A stretch of DNA of 39,146 bases from Acrocarpospora phusangensis (GCF_016862995.1 NZ_BOOA01000075.1:1-39146); one strand, 5' to 3'. Positions 15,028-23,157 are shown, numbered from the stretch's first letter. Translations and numbers: made by a program. The notes: generated from the letters alone by a model not told the origin.

Positions 15028-16011
15028 GTGAAGGTCGCTGTTCTTGGCGCCGGCGCCATCGGCGCGTATGTGGGGGCCGCCCTGCATCGCGCCGGCGTCG
15101 AGGTGCATCTCATCGCCCGCGGGGAGCACCTCGCGGTCATGCGGAGGTCCGGCGTGCGCGTGCTCAGCCCGCGCGGGGACTTCACCGCCCATCCGTACAC
15201 CACCGACGATCCCCGCGAAATAGGACCGGTCGACCATGTCTTCCTGGGTCTGAAGGCCAACTCCTACGCCGCGGCCGGAGAGATGATCAAGCCACTGCTG
15301 CACGAGAGGACGTCCATCGTCGCCGCCCAGAACGGCATCCCGTGGTGGTACTTCCACCGGCTCGCGGGGCCGTACGAGGGGTATCGGATCGAGAGTGTGG
15401 ACCCGGGCGGGGCGGTCACGGCCGCGCTGCCGCTGGAGCGGGCCATCGGATGCGTGGTCTACGCGGCGACGGAGATCGAGGAGCCCGGCGTGATCCGCCA
15501 CCTGGAGGGCACCCGGTTCTCCATCGGGGAGCCCAGCGGCGAGCTGTCGCCGCGCTGCGTCGAGCTGAGCGAGGCCATGATCGCGGGCGACCTGAAATGC
15601 CCGGTCGAGGCCGACCTGCGGCACGACATCTGGGTGAAGCTGATGGGCAACGTCGCCTTCAACCCGATCAGCGCGCTGACCCGGGCCACCATGGCGGGCA
15701 TCTGCCGGCACCGCAGCACGCGCGAGGTCGTCGTGACGATGATGCGCGAAACGGTCGAGGTGGCCCGGCGGGTCGGCTGCGATCCGCGCATCTCCATCGA
15801 ACGCCGGCTGGCCGGGGCCGAGCGGGCCGGGGAGCACAAGACCTCGACGCTGCAGGACCTGGAGAAGGGCAAACCCCTCGAACTCGACGTGCTGCTGGCC
15901 GCCGTGGTGGAGCTGGCGGATCTGACCGGCGCCTCGGTGCCGACCCTGCGCGCGGTGCACGCGGTCACCGACCTGCTGGACGAGCAGGTCAGGCTTGTGC
16001 CTTCGGCGTGA
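15028..16011 (+). CDS. 2-dehydropantoate 2-reductase (PanE/ApbA) family protein; candidate oxalyl-CoA or 2-oxoacid reductase
   Basis: 327 residues. The N-terminal Rossmann motif VAVLGAGAIGAYVG binds NADP, and KANSYAAAGEM and QNGIPWWYFHRL follow as in PanE. The C-terminal helical domain has DIWVKLMGNVAFNPISALTR, carrying the conserved lysine and asparagine, and EHKTSTLQDLEKGKPLELD, the family end motif. GTG 15028 has GGAG 7 bases ahead; TTG 15022 is in frame but less likely. PanE makes pantoate, but this copy lies in a CoA-acid island under the shared operator. In Methylobacterium extorquens a PanE-like protein (PanE2) is reported as oxalyl-CoA reductase giving glyoxylate, so that role is plausible. 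Reduction of a 2-oxo acid to the 2-hydroxy acid used by the lyase is the other good option. Confidence 0.88.
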   Translation: MKVAVLGAGAIGAYVGAALHRAGVEVHLIARGEHLAVMRRSGVRVLSPRGDFTAHPYTTDDPREIGPVDHVFLGLKANSYAAAGEMIKPLLHERTSIVAAQNGIPWWYFHRLAGPYEGYRIESVDPGGAVTAALPLERAIGCVVYAATEIEEPGVIRHLEGTRFSIGEPSGELSPRCVELSEAMIAGDLKCPVEADLRHDIWVKLMGNVAFNPISALTRATMAGICRHRSTREVVVTMMRETVEVARRVGCDPRISIERRLAGAERAGEHKTSTLQDLEKGKPLELDVLLAAVVELADLTGASVPTLRAVHAVTDLLDEQVRLVPSA

Positions 16012-16036
16012 CCGAGAATACCGTAGGCTGTATACA
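16008..16036 (+). promoter_or_regulatory. Formate dehydrogenase promoter with operator E
   Basis: GTGACC (16008-16013), a 17-base spacer and TATACA (16031-16036) form a promoter 37 bases before the fdh start. Operator elements AATACCGTAGG and GGCTGTATAC fill the spacer and the -10. It begins on the last codons of the panE-type gene, so fdh has its own regulated start besides any read-through. Confidence 0.6.
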
Positions 16037-16072
16037 ATCTTCGCTGCGAACAATTCTGGAAGGGATTGGGCC

Positions 16073-18004
16073 ATGAAGAAGAGGAACCGTGCCGAGCAAC
16101 ACTACGAACGGCTGACCCATCCCCTGGTCAGGGAGAACGGCGAGCTCCGCCGGGCGACCTGGGAGGAGGCGCTCGACCGGGCCGCCGAGGGCTTCCGGCG
16201 CAATGTGGCCGCGCATGGTCCCGACGCGTTCGCCATGTTGTCGTGCGCCCGCTCCACCAACGAGATGAACTATGTGGGCCAGAAGTTCACCCGGGTGGTG
16301 ATGGGCACCAACAATGTGGACTCGTGCAACCGCACCTGTCACGCGCCGAGCGTCGCCGGCCTCTCGGCGGCGTTCGGCAGCGGCGGCGGCACCTCCTCCT
16401 ATCAGGAGGTGGAGGACGCCGACGTCATCCTCATGTGGGGCTCCGCGGCGCGGAACGCCCATCCGATCTTCTTCCAGCATGTGTTGAAGGGCATCCGCAA
16501 GGGGGCCCGGATGTTCGCCGTGGACCCGCGGCGGACCGGGACGGCCGAGTGGGCGGACCGCTGGCTGGGGCTGAACGTGGGCACCGACATCCCGCTGGCC
16601 CACGCGGTGGCCCGGGAGATCATCCACGCCGGGCTGCACAACACGGTGTTCATCGAGCGGGCCACCGAGGGCTTCGAGGAATTCGCGGCCTCCGTGGAGC
16701 CGTGGACGCTGACCGTGGCCGAGCAGGTCACCGGCGTGCCGGCCGCCGCGATCCGCGAGCTCGCGCACGCGTACGCGACGGCAGACCGGGCCCAGCTCTG
16801 CTGGACGCTGGGCATCACCGAGCACCACAACGCCACCGACAACGTCCGGGCGCTGATCAACCTGTCCCTGCTGACCGGCCATGTCGGCCGCTACGGGTCC
16901 GGGCTCTCGCCGCTGCGCGGGCAGAACAACGTGCAGGGCGGCGGCGACATGGGCGCCATCCCCAACCGGCTGCCCGGTTTCCAGGACATCCTGGACCCGG
17001 AGATCCGGGCCCGTTTCGAGGCGGCCTGGCAGACGCCCATCCAGCCGCGGTACGGGCGGAATCTGACCGAGATGCTGGAGGGCATGGCCGAGGGAGAGAT
17101 CACCACCTGCTACCTCATCGGGGAGAACCCCGTGCAGTCGGAGGCCGACTCGCTGAGCTGCATCAAGCGGCTGAGCATGCTCGACCACCTGGTGGTGCAG
17201 GACATCTTCCTCACCAAGACGGCGCAGATGGCCGACGTGGTGCTGCCCGCCGGGGCGGCCTGGTGCGAGAGCGACGGCACCTTCACCAACAGCGAGCGCC
17301 GGGTGCAGCGGGTCCGCAAGGCGCTCGTCCCGCCGGGCGAGGCCCGCGACGACATCTGGATCCTGTGCGAGCTGGCCCGCCGGCTCGGCCACGACTGGGC
17401 GTACGGGAGCGCCGAGGAGGTGTGGGACGAGGTCCGCAGCCTCTCCCCCGCGCACGCGGGCATGACCTACCAGCGCCTGGCCGACCTGCAGGGCATCCAG
17501 TGGCCGTGCCCGTCGGAGGACTCGCTCGAACCGCCGTTCCTGCACGGGCGGCTCTGGGAGACCGACCCGGCCAAACGCGGGCGGCTCGCGCCGTTCGCGG
17601 TGCTGAGGCACTCGCCGCCAGTGGACCTGCTCGACGAGGAATATCCCCTGCGGCTCACCACCGGCAGGCGGCTGGACTCCTACAACACCGGGGTGCAGTC
17701 CTCCGGGTTCGCCTCGCCGCTGCGGCGGGGGGAGAACATCGAGGTCTCCCCCGAGGACGCGGCGCGGCTGGGCGTGGCCGCCGGTGAGGAGGTGCGGATC
17801 ACCTCGCGGCGCGGCACGGTGGTCGCGCCGGTCCACATCGATCCGGGCCTGCGCCCCGGCCTGGTCTTCATGACCATGCACTTCCCCGACGAGGTCGACA
17901 CCAACGCGCTGACCATCGAGGCGACCTGCCCGATCGCGGGCACGGCCGAGTTCAAGGCCGCCGCGGTCAGGATCGACCGGCTCGTCACCGCGAAGGCCGG
18001 GTGA
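16073..18004 (+). CDS. Formate dehydrogenase large subunit, catalytic half (split protein)
   Basis: 643 residues covering only the molybdopterin-binding domains of an FdhA/FdsA-type subunit. DSCNRTCHAPSVAGL (residues 83-97) provides the metal ligand Cys89 next to His90; its codon is TGT, not selenocysteine. LMWGSAARNAHPI, MFAVDPRRTGTAEWADRWL, GLSPLRGQNNVQGGGDMGAIP, LIGENPVQSEADS and the C-terminal LTTGRRLDSYNTG / MTMHFPDE motifs are all present. The usual N-terminal [4Fe-4S] domain is missing: the protein starts in the linker just before YERLTHPLVRENGEL. That domain is encoded as the C-terminus of the gene at 19853. It oxidises formate to CO2 and passes electrons towards the NuoEF-like subunit. 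It is first gene of a tight four-gene operon with ATG 16073 after GGAAGGG. Confidence 0.92.
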   Translation: MKKRNRAEQHYERLTHPLVRENGELRRATWEEALDRAAEGFRRNVAAHGPDAFAMLSCARSTNEMNYVGQKFTRVVMGTNNVDSCNRTCHAPSVAGLSAAFGSGGGTSSYQEVEDADVILMWGSAARNAHPIFFQHVLKGIRKGARMFAVDPRRTGTAEWADRWLGLNVGTDIPLAHAVAREIIHAGLHNTVFIERATEGFEEFAASVEPWTLTVAEQVTGVPAAAIRELAHAYATADRAQLCWTLGITEHHNATDNVRALINLSLLTGHVGRYGSGLSPLRGQNNVQGGGDMGAIPNRLPGFQDILDPEIRARFEAAWQTPIQPRYGRNLTEMLEGMAEGEITTCYLIGENPVQSEADSLSCIKRLSMLDHLVVQDIFLTKTAQMADVVLPAGAAWCESDGTFTNSERRVQRVRKALVPPGEARDDIWILCELARRLGHDWAYGSAEEVWDEVRSLSPAHAGMTYQRLADLQGIQWPCPSEDSLEPPFLHGRLWETDPAKRGRLAPFAVLRHSPPVDLLDEEYPLRLTTGRRLDSYNTGVQSSGFASPLRRGENIEVSPEDAARLGVAAGEEVRITSRRGTVVAPVHIDPGLRPGLVFMTMHFPDEVDTNALTIEATCPIAGTAEFKAAAVRIDRLVTAKAG

Positions 18005-18011
18005 CGGGCGC

Positions 18012-19856
18012 ATGGACCTGCGCTTCCGTGACGCGGAGCCGACCGCCGAGGAGCGCGCCGCCGTGGACGCGCTTCTCGGTGAGCCGGAGACGGGCTGGGA
18101 GGGCGGCGCCCGGACCGAGGACGATCTCCGGTTCGCCGCCGCGCCCGCCGAGGAGCGGCGCGACCAGTTACTGCCGGCCCTGCACGCGGTGAACGACCGG
18201 GTGGGCTGGATCAGCGAGGGCGCGCTCGACTACATCTGCCGCCGGTTGGGCGTGCCGCCCGCCGAGGCGTACTCGGTGGCCACGTTCTATTCGTTGTTGT
18301 CCGTCGAGCCCCGGCCGCCGCGGGTCCTGCACGTCTGCACCGACCTGGCCTGCCAGGCGCGCGGCGCGGACAAGGTCCGGCGGGACGTCGAAGCCCAGCT
18401 CGGACCGGCGGGGACCTCGTGGCAGCCGAGCCCGTGCCTGGGCGTGTGCGAGCGGGCTCCCGCCGCGCTCGCCCTGCAGGCGGGTGAGCACCCCACCGCC
18501 ACCGTGTACGGCGACGCCGACTTCTCCGACCCCTCCTCCTTCGACTGGATCTCTCCGGAAGAGGACACCCCGGATGTGCCCGGCGTGTTCGGCGACGATC
18601 CGGTCCGGGCGGCCGTCCCGCAGGCCGGGGATCCCCGGCTGGTGCTGCTGCGGCGGGTCGGCGTCGTCGATCCGGCGAGCCTGGACGACTACCGGGCCAC
18701 CGGCGGTTACGCCGCCCTGCGCCGGGCCTTCGAGCTCGGCCCCGGCGGGGTCATCCGGGAGGTGCTGGAGGCCGGCCTGGTCGGGCGGGGCGGGGCCGCG
18801 TTCCCGACCGGGCGGAAGTGGGAGGCCACCGCGCGCCAGTTCGACCGGCCGCACTACCTCGTCTGCAACGCGGACGAGAGCGAGCCCGGCACGTTCAAAG
18901 ACCGCGTCGTCATGGAAGGCGACCCGTACGCGCTGGTCGAGGCCATGACCGTCGCCGGTTACGCGACCGGCTGCGCGCGCGGATACCTCTACATCCGGGG
19001 CGAGTACCCCCGGGCGACCCGGCGGCTGGAGCACGCGATCGCCACCGCGCGGGCGCGCGGCCTGCTCGGGGAGGACATCCTCGGGCAGGGCTTCGCGTTC
19101 GACATCGAGATCAGGCGCGGGGCGGGGGCGTACATCTGCGGCGAGGAAACCGCGATCTTCAACTCGATCGAGGGGTATCGGGGCGAGCCGCGCAGCAAGC
19201 CGCCGTTCCCGGTGGAGAAGGGCCTGTTCGGCAAGCCGACGGTGGTCAACAACGTCGAGACGCTCGTCAACGTGCTCCCGATCCTGGAGCAGGGGGCCGC
19301 GGCGTACGCGGCGGTCGGCACGGGCGGCTCGACCGGGACGAAACTGTTCTGCGTGTCGGGGACGGTCCAGCGTCCCGGCCTCTACGAGCTGCCGTTCGGG
19401 GCGACCCTCGGCGACCTGCTCGCCCTCGCGGGCGGGGCGACGGGCGCCCTCCGCGCGGTCCTGCTCGGCGGCGCGGCCGGAGCCTTCGTCCGCGGCGACG
19501 AACTGGACATCCCGCTCACCTTCGAGGGCACCCGTGCCGCCGGGGCCACGCTCGGCTCCGGCGTGATCCTGGTGCTGGACGACACGGTGGAGCTGCCGCC
19601 GTTCCTGCTGCGCATCGCCGAGTTCTTCCGCGACGAGTCGTGCGGGCAGTGCGTCCCGTGCCGGGTCGGGACGGTCCGGCAGGAGGAGGCGCTGCACCGG
19701 CTGACGAAACGGCGGTCCGCCGGGGATCTCGTGCTGCTGCGCGAGGTCGGGCAGGCGATGCGGGACGCGTCCATCTGCGGGCTCGGCCAGACCGCGTGGA
19801 ACGCCGTCGAATCGGCCATCGACCGGCTGGGAGTCTTCGCCGAGGAGGCATCATGA
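18012..19856 (+). CDS. NAD-reducing formate dehydrogenase subunit, NuoE-NuoF fusion (FdsG-FdsB type)
   Basis: 614 residues joining two normally separate subunits. Residues 50-170 are NuoE-like, with the four [2Fe-2S] cysteines in HVCTDLACQA and PCLGVCERA. After a linker, the NuoF part has GRGGAAFPTGRKWE (FMN), NADESEPGTFKDR, GAGAYICGEETAIFNSIEG (NADH) and ESCGQCVPCRVGT with a later Cys in DASICGLGQ for the [4Fe-4S] cluster. The fusion order is that of FdsG followed by FdsB. It receives electrons from the catalytic subunit and reduces NAD+, in the cytoplasm, since no membrane subunit is encoded. It starts 7 bases after the catalytic-half stop, and its stop overlaps the next start (ATGA). Confidence 0.92.
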   Translation: MDLRFRDAEPTAEERAAVDALLGEPETGWEGGARTEDDLRFAAAPAEERRDQLLPALHAVNDRVGWISEGALDYICRRLGVPPAEAYSVATFYSLLSVEPRPPRVLHVCTDLACQARGADKVRRDVEAQLGPAGTSWQPSPCLGVCERAPAALALQAGEHPTATVYGDADFSDPSSFDWISPEEDTPDVPGVFGDDPVRAAVPQAGDPRLVLLRRVGVVDPASLDDYRATGGYAALRRAFELGPGGVIREVLEAGLVGRGGAAFPTGRKWEATARQFDRPHYLVCNADESEPGTFKDRVVMEGDPYALVEAMTVAGYATGCARGYLYIRGEYPRATRRLEHAIATARARGLLGEDILGQGFAFDIEIRRGAGAYICGEETAIFNSIEGYRGEPRSKPPFPVEKGLFGKPTVVNNVETLVNVLPILEQGAAAYAAVGTGGSTGTKLFCVSGTVQRPGLYELPFGATLGDLLALAGGATGALRAVLLGGAAGAFVRGDELDIPLTFEGTRAAGATLGSGVILVLDDTVELPPFLLRIAEFFRDESCGQCVPCRVGTVRQEEALHRLTKRRSAGDLVLLREVGQAMRDASICGLGQTAWNAVESAIDRLGVFAEEAS

Positions 19857-20725
19857 CCGTTCCGCTCCGCCCCCCGCGGCGGCTCGTCGAGATCACCGTC
19901 GACGGCGAGGCCGTACGGGTTCCGGAGGGCGACACGATCCTGGACGCGTGCGCCGCGGCCGGGAAGGACATTCCGACGCTCTGCTACGGCGACACGCTGA
20001 CCCCCAAGAACGCCTGCCGGGTCTGCGTGGTCGAAGTCGAGGGGGCCCGGACGCTGGCGCCCGCCTGCTCGCGCAAGGCGGAGCCCGGCATGGTGGTGGG
20101 CACCGAGACCGAACGGGCCAGGCACAGCCGCAAGGTCGTCCTCGAGCTGCTGGCGTCGTCGGTCGACATGTCCACCACACCGCGGGCCGCCGAGTGGATC
20201 GACGAGTACGGCGCCGACCCGGACCGGTTCGGCCCCGACGCCGCGACCGTCGCCCAACCGGCCAAGGTGGACAACGAGCTGTATGTCCGCGACTACTCCA
20301 AATGCATCCTCTGCTACAAGTGCGTGGACGCCTGCGGGGACCAGTGGCAGAACTCCTTCGCCATCGCCGTCTCCGGGCGCGGCTTCGACGCGACGATCTC
20401 CACCGAGTTCGACGCGCCGCTCACCGACTCCGCCTGCGTGTACTGCGGGAACTGTGTGGAGGTGTGCCCGACCGGGGCGCTGTCGTTCAAGACCGAGTTC
20501 GACATGCGCGCGGCCGGCACCTGGAACGAGGACGAGCAGACGCAGACCACCACGATCTGCAGCTACTGCGGGGTCGGCTGCAACCTGACCCTGCACGTCC
20601 AGGAGAACCGGATCGTCAAGGTGACCTCGCCGCACGACAACCCGGTGACCCACGGGAACCTCTGCATCAAGGGGCGGTTCGGCTTCCAGCACGTGCAGAA
20701 CGTGGGAGCGTCCGCCGATGGGTAG
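19853..20725 (+). CDS. Formate dehydrogenase large subunit, N-terminal iron-sulfur half (split protein)
   Basis: 290 residues holding the electron-transfer part of an FdsA-type large subunit. A NuoG-type [2Fe-2S] domain (about 11-85) has a Cys in PTLCYGD, the CRVC pair and a Cys in PACSRK. The usual His-Cys3 cluster motif is absent in the following helix. Two ferredoxin clusters follow (CILCYKCVDAC near 150 and CVYCGNCVEVC near 198), then the [4Fe-4S] molybdopterin-oxidoreductase domain, CSYCGVGC to NLCIKGRFGF (about 238-282). The chain stops nine residues after GRFGF, exactly where the protein at 16073 begins. SD GAGGAGG precedes ATG 19853; it overlaps the NuoEF stop by 4 bases and fdhD by 8. 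The two halves should assemble into one functional large subunit. Confidence 0.92.
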   Translation: MTVPLRPPRRLVEITVDGEAVRVPEGDTILDACAAAGKDIPTLCYGDTLTPKNACRVCVVEVEGARTLAPACSRKAEPGMVVGTETERARHSRKVVLELLASSVDMSTTPRAAEWIDEYGADPDRFGPDAATVAQPAKVDNELYVRDYSKCILCYKCVDACGDQWQNSFAIAVSGRGFDATISTEFDAPLTDSACVYCGNCVEVCPTGALSFKTEFDMRAAGTWNEDEQTQTTTICSYCGVGCNLTLHVQENRIVKVTSPHDNPVTHGNLCIKGRFGFQHVQNVGASADG

Positions 20726-21545
20726 GGTCACCGTCCAGCGCCGGATCCTGCGTCTGCGGGAGACCGGCGAGAGCCGCAGGATGGACGTGCTGGCGGCCGA
20801 GGAGCCCCTGGAGATCAGGCTCAACGGCAACCCGCTGACCATCACGATGCGCACGCCCGGCGACGACTTCGACCTGGCGGCCGGGTTCCTGGTCAGCGAG
20901 GGAGCCGTCGGATCCGCCCAGGACATCGAGTCCATCCGGTACTGCGCGGGCGCGACCGAGGACGGGCGCAACACCTACAACGTCCTGGACGTACGGCTCT
21001 CGCCCTGGGTGAAGCCGCTGGCCACCTCGCTGGAACGCAACTTCTACACGACGTCGTCGTGCGGGGTCTGCGGGAAGGCGTCCCTGGACGCGGTGCGTAC
21101 GGTCGCGCGCTGGGAGGTGGCCGGAGATCCGGTGCGGATGGATCCTTCGGTGATCTCCGAACTGCCGGATCGCCTGCGCGCCGCGCAGCGGGTGTTCGAT
21201 CGGACCGGCGGGCTGCACGCGGCCGGTCTGTTCACTCCCGGGGGCAATCCGCTCTGCGTCCGGGAGGACGTCGGGCGGCACAACGCGGTCGACAAGCTCG
21301 TGGGGTGGGCGCTCCGGGAGGGCATGCTGCCCCTGAGCTCGACGGCGCTGATGGTCTCCGGGCGCGCCTCCTTCGAACTGGTCCAGAAAGCGGTCATGGC
21401 GGGCATTCCGGTGCTCGCCGCCGTCTCCGCTCCCTCCTCGCTCGCCGTGGAACTCGCGGCCGAATCCGGGCTCACGCTGCTCGGGTTCGTCCGCGGGAGC
21501 TCCATGAACGTGTACACGGGAGAGGCGAGGTTGGGCGCGCGATGA
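20718..21545 (+). CDS. fdhD: Formate dehydrogenase accessory sulfurtransferase FdhD
   Basis: 275 residues, the usual FdhD length. DVLAAEEPLEIRLNG and TPGDDFDLAAGFLVSEG open the fold, SSCGVCGKAS (about residue 114) carries the CxxC loop that receives sulfur from a cysteine desulfurase, and REDVGRHNAVDKLVG and VSGRASFELVQKA are the conserved cofactor-binding motifs. FdhD sulfurates the bis-MGD cofactor, which formate dehydrogenases need for activity. Its 8-base overlap with the Fe-S half means coupled translation and confirms that the upstream pieces are a formate dehydrogenase rather than another member of the superfamily. Confidence 0.96.
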   Translation: MGRVTVQRRILRLRETGESRRMDVLAAEEPLEIRLNGNPLTITMRTPGDDFDLAAGFLVSEGAVGSAQDIESIRYCAGATEDGRNTYNVLDVRLSPWVKPLATSLERNFYTTSSCGVCGKASLDAVRTVARWEVAGDPVRMDPSVISELPDRLRAAQRVFDRTGGLHAAGLFTPGGNPLCVREDVGRHNAVDKLVGWALREGMLPLSSTALMVSGRASFELVQKAVMAGIPVLAAVSAPSSLAVELAAESGLTLLGFVRGSSMNVYTGEARLGAR

Positions 21546-21620
21546 ACGTCAATCCGGTGCGGTCTCCGCAATCCTCCGGTCAGGGGCATAGGCCGGGGGA
21601 CTCCGCACGGGAGTGACAAC

Positions 21621-21667
21621 GGGATGCCGGCCGGCGATCCTTCGCCCCCTTCGCCGCCCGGCATCCC
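21621..21667 (+). terminator. Possible terminator after the fdh operon
   Basis: GGGATGCCGG (21621-21630) pairs perfectly with CCGGCATCCC (21658-21667). A smaller stem, GGCGA/TCGCC, lies in the 27-base loop. It begins about 75 bases after the fdhD stop. No U-tract. Confidence 0.5.
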
Positions 21668-21680
21668 CGGACCCTTCAGA

Positions 21681-21766
21681 AGACACTGGGGTTCTCACCG
21701 TTCGGCGCCGTCAACGCAGGTGACACTTCTCGCCGCACCGGCGCCAAAGATATCCGGTCCGTTCTG
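21681..21766 (+). repeat. Dispersed repeat R2, copy b
   Basis: Matches 5107-5195 in the same orientation, sharing GGGGTTCTCACCGTT exactly and most of the following 70 bases with small indels. It lies in the gap between the fdh operon and the 3' end of the methyltransferase gene. The gap (21546-21808) otherwise holds only the hairpin above. Confidence 0.7.
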
Positions 21767-21808
21767 TTGAGGCTCCTTCTGGAGAAGGCGTGACCGCTAT
21801 GTCCGGAG

Positions 21809-22600
21809 TCAGGCCGTGCAGAGGATTTCGGCGTGGAGGACGGAGAACCAGCCGTCGGGCGAAGCCGCCCAGGTGTGCCAGCCCGCGGCGATGCGGTCGA
21901 GGTCGGCGGGGGTGGCGGCGCCGGAGGAGAGGGCCTGGCGGGCGATGGCGGAGACGCGCATGCGGTCGGCCCAGAGGCCGCCCCACCAGGAGCGTTCCTC
22001 GGGGGTGGCGAAGCACCAGGTGGATGAGGTCGCGGTCACCTGCTGGAAGCCCGCCTGATGTGCCCAGGAGAGCATGAGGCGGCCGGCGTTCGGTTCGCCG
22101 CCGTTGGCTCTGGCGAGTTTCTGGTAGAGCGCCATCCATTCGTCGAGTTCGGGTACTTCGGGGAACCACGCGAAGCCGGCGAAGTCGCTGTCGCGTGCGG
22201 TGACCAGTCCCCCAGGGCGGCAGACGCGGCGCATCTCGCGCAGTGCCCGTACCGGGTCGGCCACGTGTTGCAGGACCTGGTGGGCGTGCACCACGTCGAA
22301 GCTTCCGTCGGGGAAGTGCAGATCGTGCACGTCGGCCACGGTGAAGTCGATGTTCTCCTGGCCCTGGGCCGCTGCCTCGGCGCGGGCGAGGGCCAGTTCC
22401 TCCTCGCCGATCTCGGTGGCCGTGACCCGGCCCACCCGCGCGGCCAGATCCACGGTGATCGTCCCGGGTCCGCAGCCGATGTCCAGGAGGGACATCTCCG
22501 GCCGGAGGTGGGGCAGCAGGTGCGCCGCCGAGTTCTCCGCCGTACGCCAGCGGTGGGATCGCAGCACCGATTCGTGATGGCCGTGCGTGTATGCGTTCAT
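21809..22600 (-). CDS. Class I SAM-dependent methyltransferase (UbiE/Methyltransf_11 type)
   Basis: 263 residues. Motif I is LLDIGCGPGTITVDLA near residue 38, the acidic loop TATEIGEEEL follows, IDFTVADVHDLHFPDGSFDVV contains motifs II/III, and HQVLQHVADPVRALREM with RVCRPGGLV is the post-motif helix and strand. The C-terminal half is typical of standalone small-molecule methyltransferases common in actinomycetes. The substrate cannot be told from sequence. It starts at ATG 22600, is monocistronic and points towards the fdh operon, so it is not part of the formate island. Confidence 0.88.
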   Translation of the reverse strand: MNAYTHGHHESVLRSHRWRTAENSAAHLLPHLRPEMSLLDIGCGPGTITVDLAARVGRVTATEIGEEELALARAEAAAQGQENIDFTVADVHDLHFPDGSFDVVHAHQVLQHVADPVRALREMRRVCRPGGLVTARDSDFAGFAWFPEVPELDEWMALYQKLARANGGEPNAGRLMLSWAHQAGFQQVTATSSTWCFATPEERSWWGGLWADRMRVSAIARQALSSGAATPADLDRIAAGWHTWAASPDGWFSVLHAEILCTA

Positions 22601-22660
22601 GGCCGGAGGCTACCAGCCGTCTTACATTTCAAGAGAAAACGTCCCATATTGCGAGACGAG

Positions 22661-22864
22661 TCAGTAATAGTACCTCCGGCGGGCCTTGCCGATGGTCTTG
22701 CTCAGGTGGAAACCCCCGGGAAGGCGCACCGTGACGTGCCGCCGCCCGTCGGGCGTGCTGGTGACGTGGAACCTGCGGTTGCCGAAACTGTGCCCGACGC
22801 CGTGCCGGGAGAGGTTGACCCGGAACGGTCCGATCTTGATTGACTTGCGGTAGTGCCAGCCCAT
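22661..22864 (-). CDS. Small DUF4236-type protein
   Basis: 67 residues starting MGWHYRKSIKIGPFRVNLSR, the conserved opening of DUF4236 proteins (an aromatic-RKSIK-GP-hydrophobic-R-NLS pattern). The next part, HGVGHSFGNRRFHVT, fits the glycine-rich second strand. The C-terminus ends with three tyrosines. The ATG at 22864 follows GAGGGGAAGC. The family has no established function and often appears beside phage or stress genes. Here it stands alone between the methyltransferase and the EF-Tu gene. Confidence 0.8.
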   Translation of the reverse strand: MGWHYRKSIKIGPFRVNLSRHGVGHSFGNRRFHVTSTPDGRRHVTVRLPGGFHLSKTIGKARRRYYY

Positions 22865-23157
22865 CGCGCTTCCCCTCTACGCTCCGCTCGCTGGGAAAAC
22901 GACCCAGGCTCAGGGGGAAGTTCCCGGAAAACCTGTTGCCCAAGCTCAGGGGCGTACCGGATGATCTGGGGCATGTTCCGGTACGCCGCCTTTGTGACGC
23001 CCGCCTTCGCGGGCGCGCCGGCGTGTGCCGTGGTGCAGGTCCTCCTGCGATTCGACGGCGTCGAGCGCTGACCCTTTCCCGTGCGTCCTGGTGACCCGGC
23101 GGGGAGGGGTCGAAGCCTCGCGGGTCACACGGAATCTGCATCAAAGGGAAAAGGGAC

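Noticed and set aside
16073-18004. Selenocysteine at the formate dehydrogenase active site
   Set aside because: The metal-ligand position in RTCHAPS is encoded by TGT, so this is a cysteine enzyme; no in-frame TGA is present.
16073-20725. A sequencing frameshift or rearrangement error splitting fdhA
   Set aside because: The halves are 1.8 kb apart in reversed order, each with its own start, stop and tight overlap with neighbours. An assembly error would not produce these overlaps.
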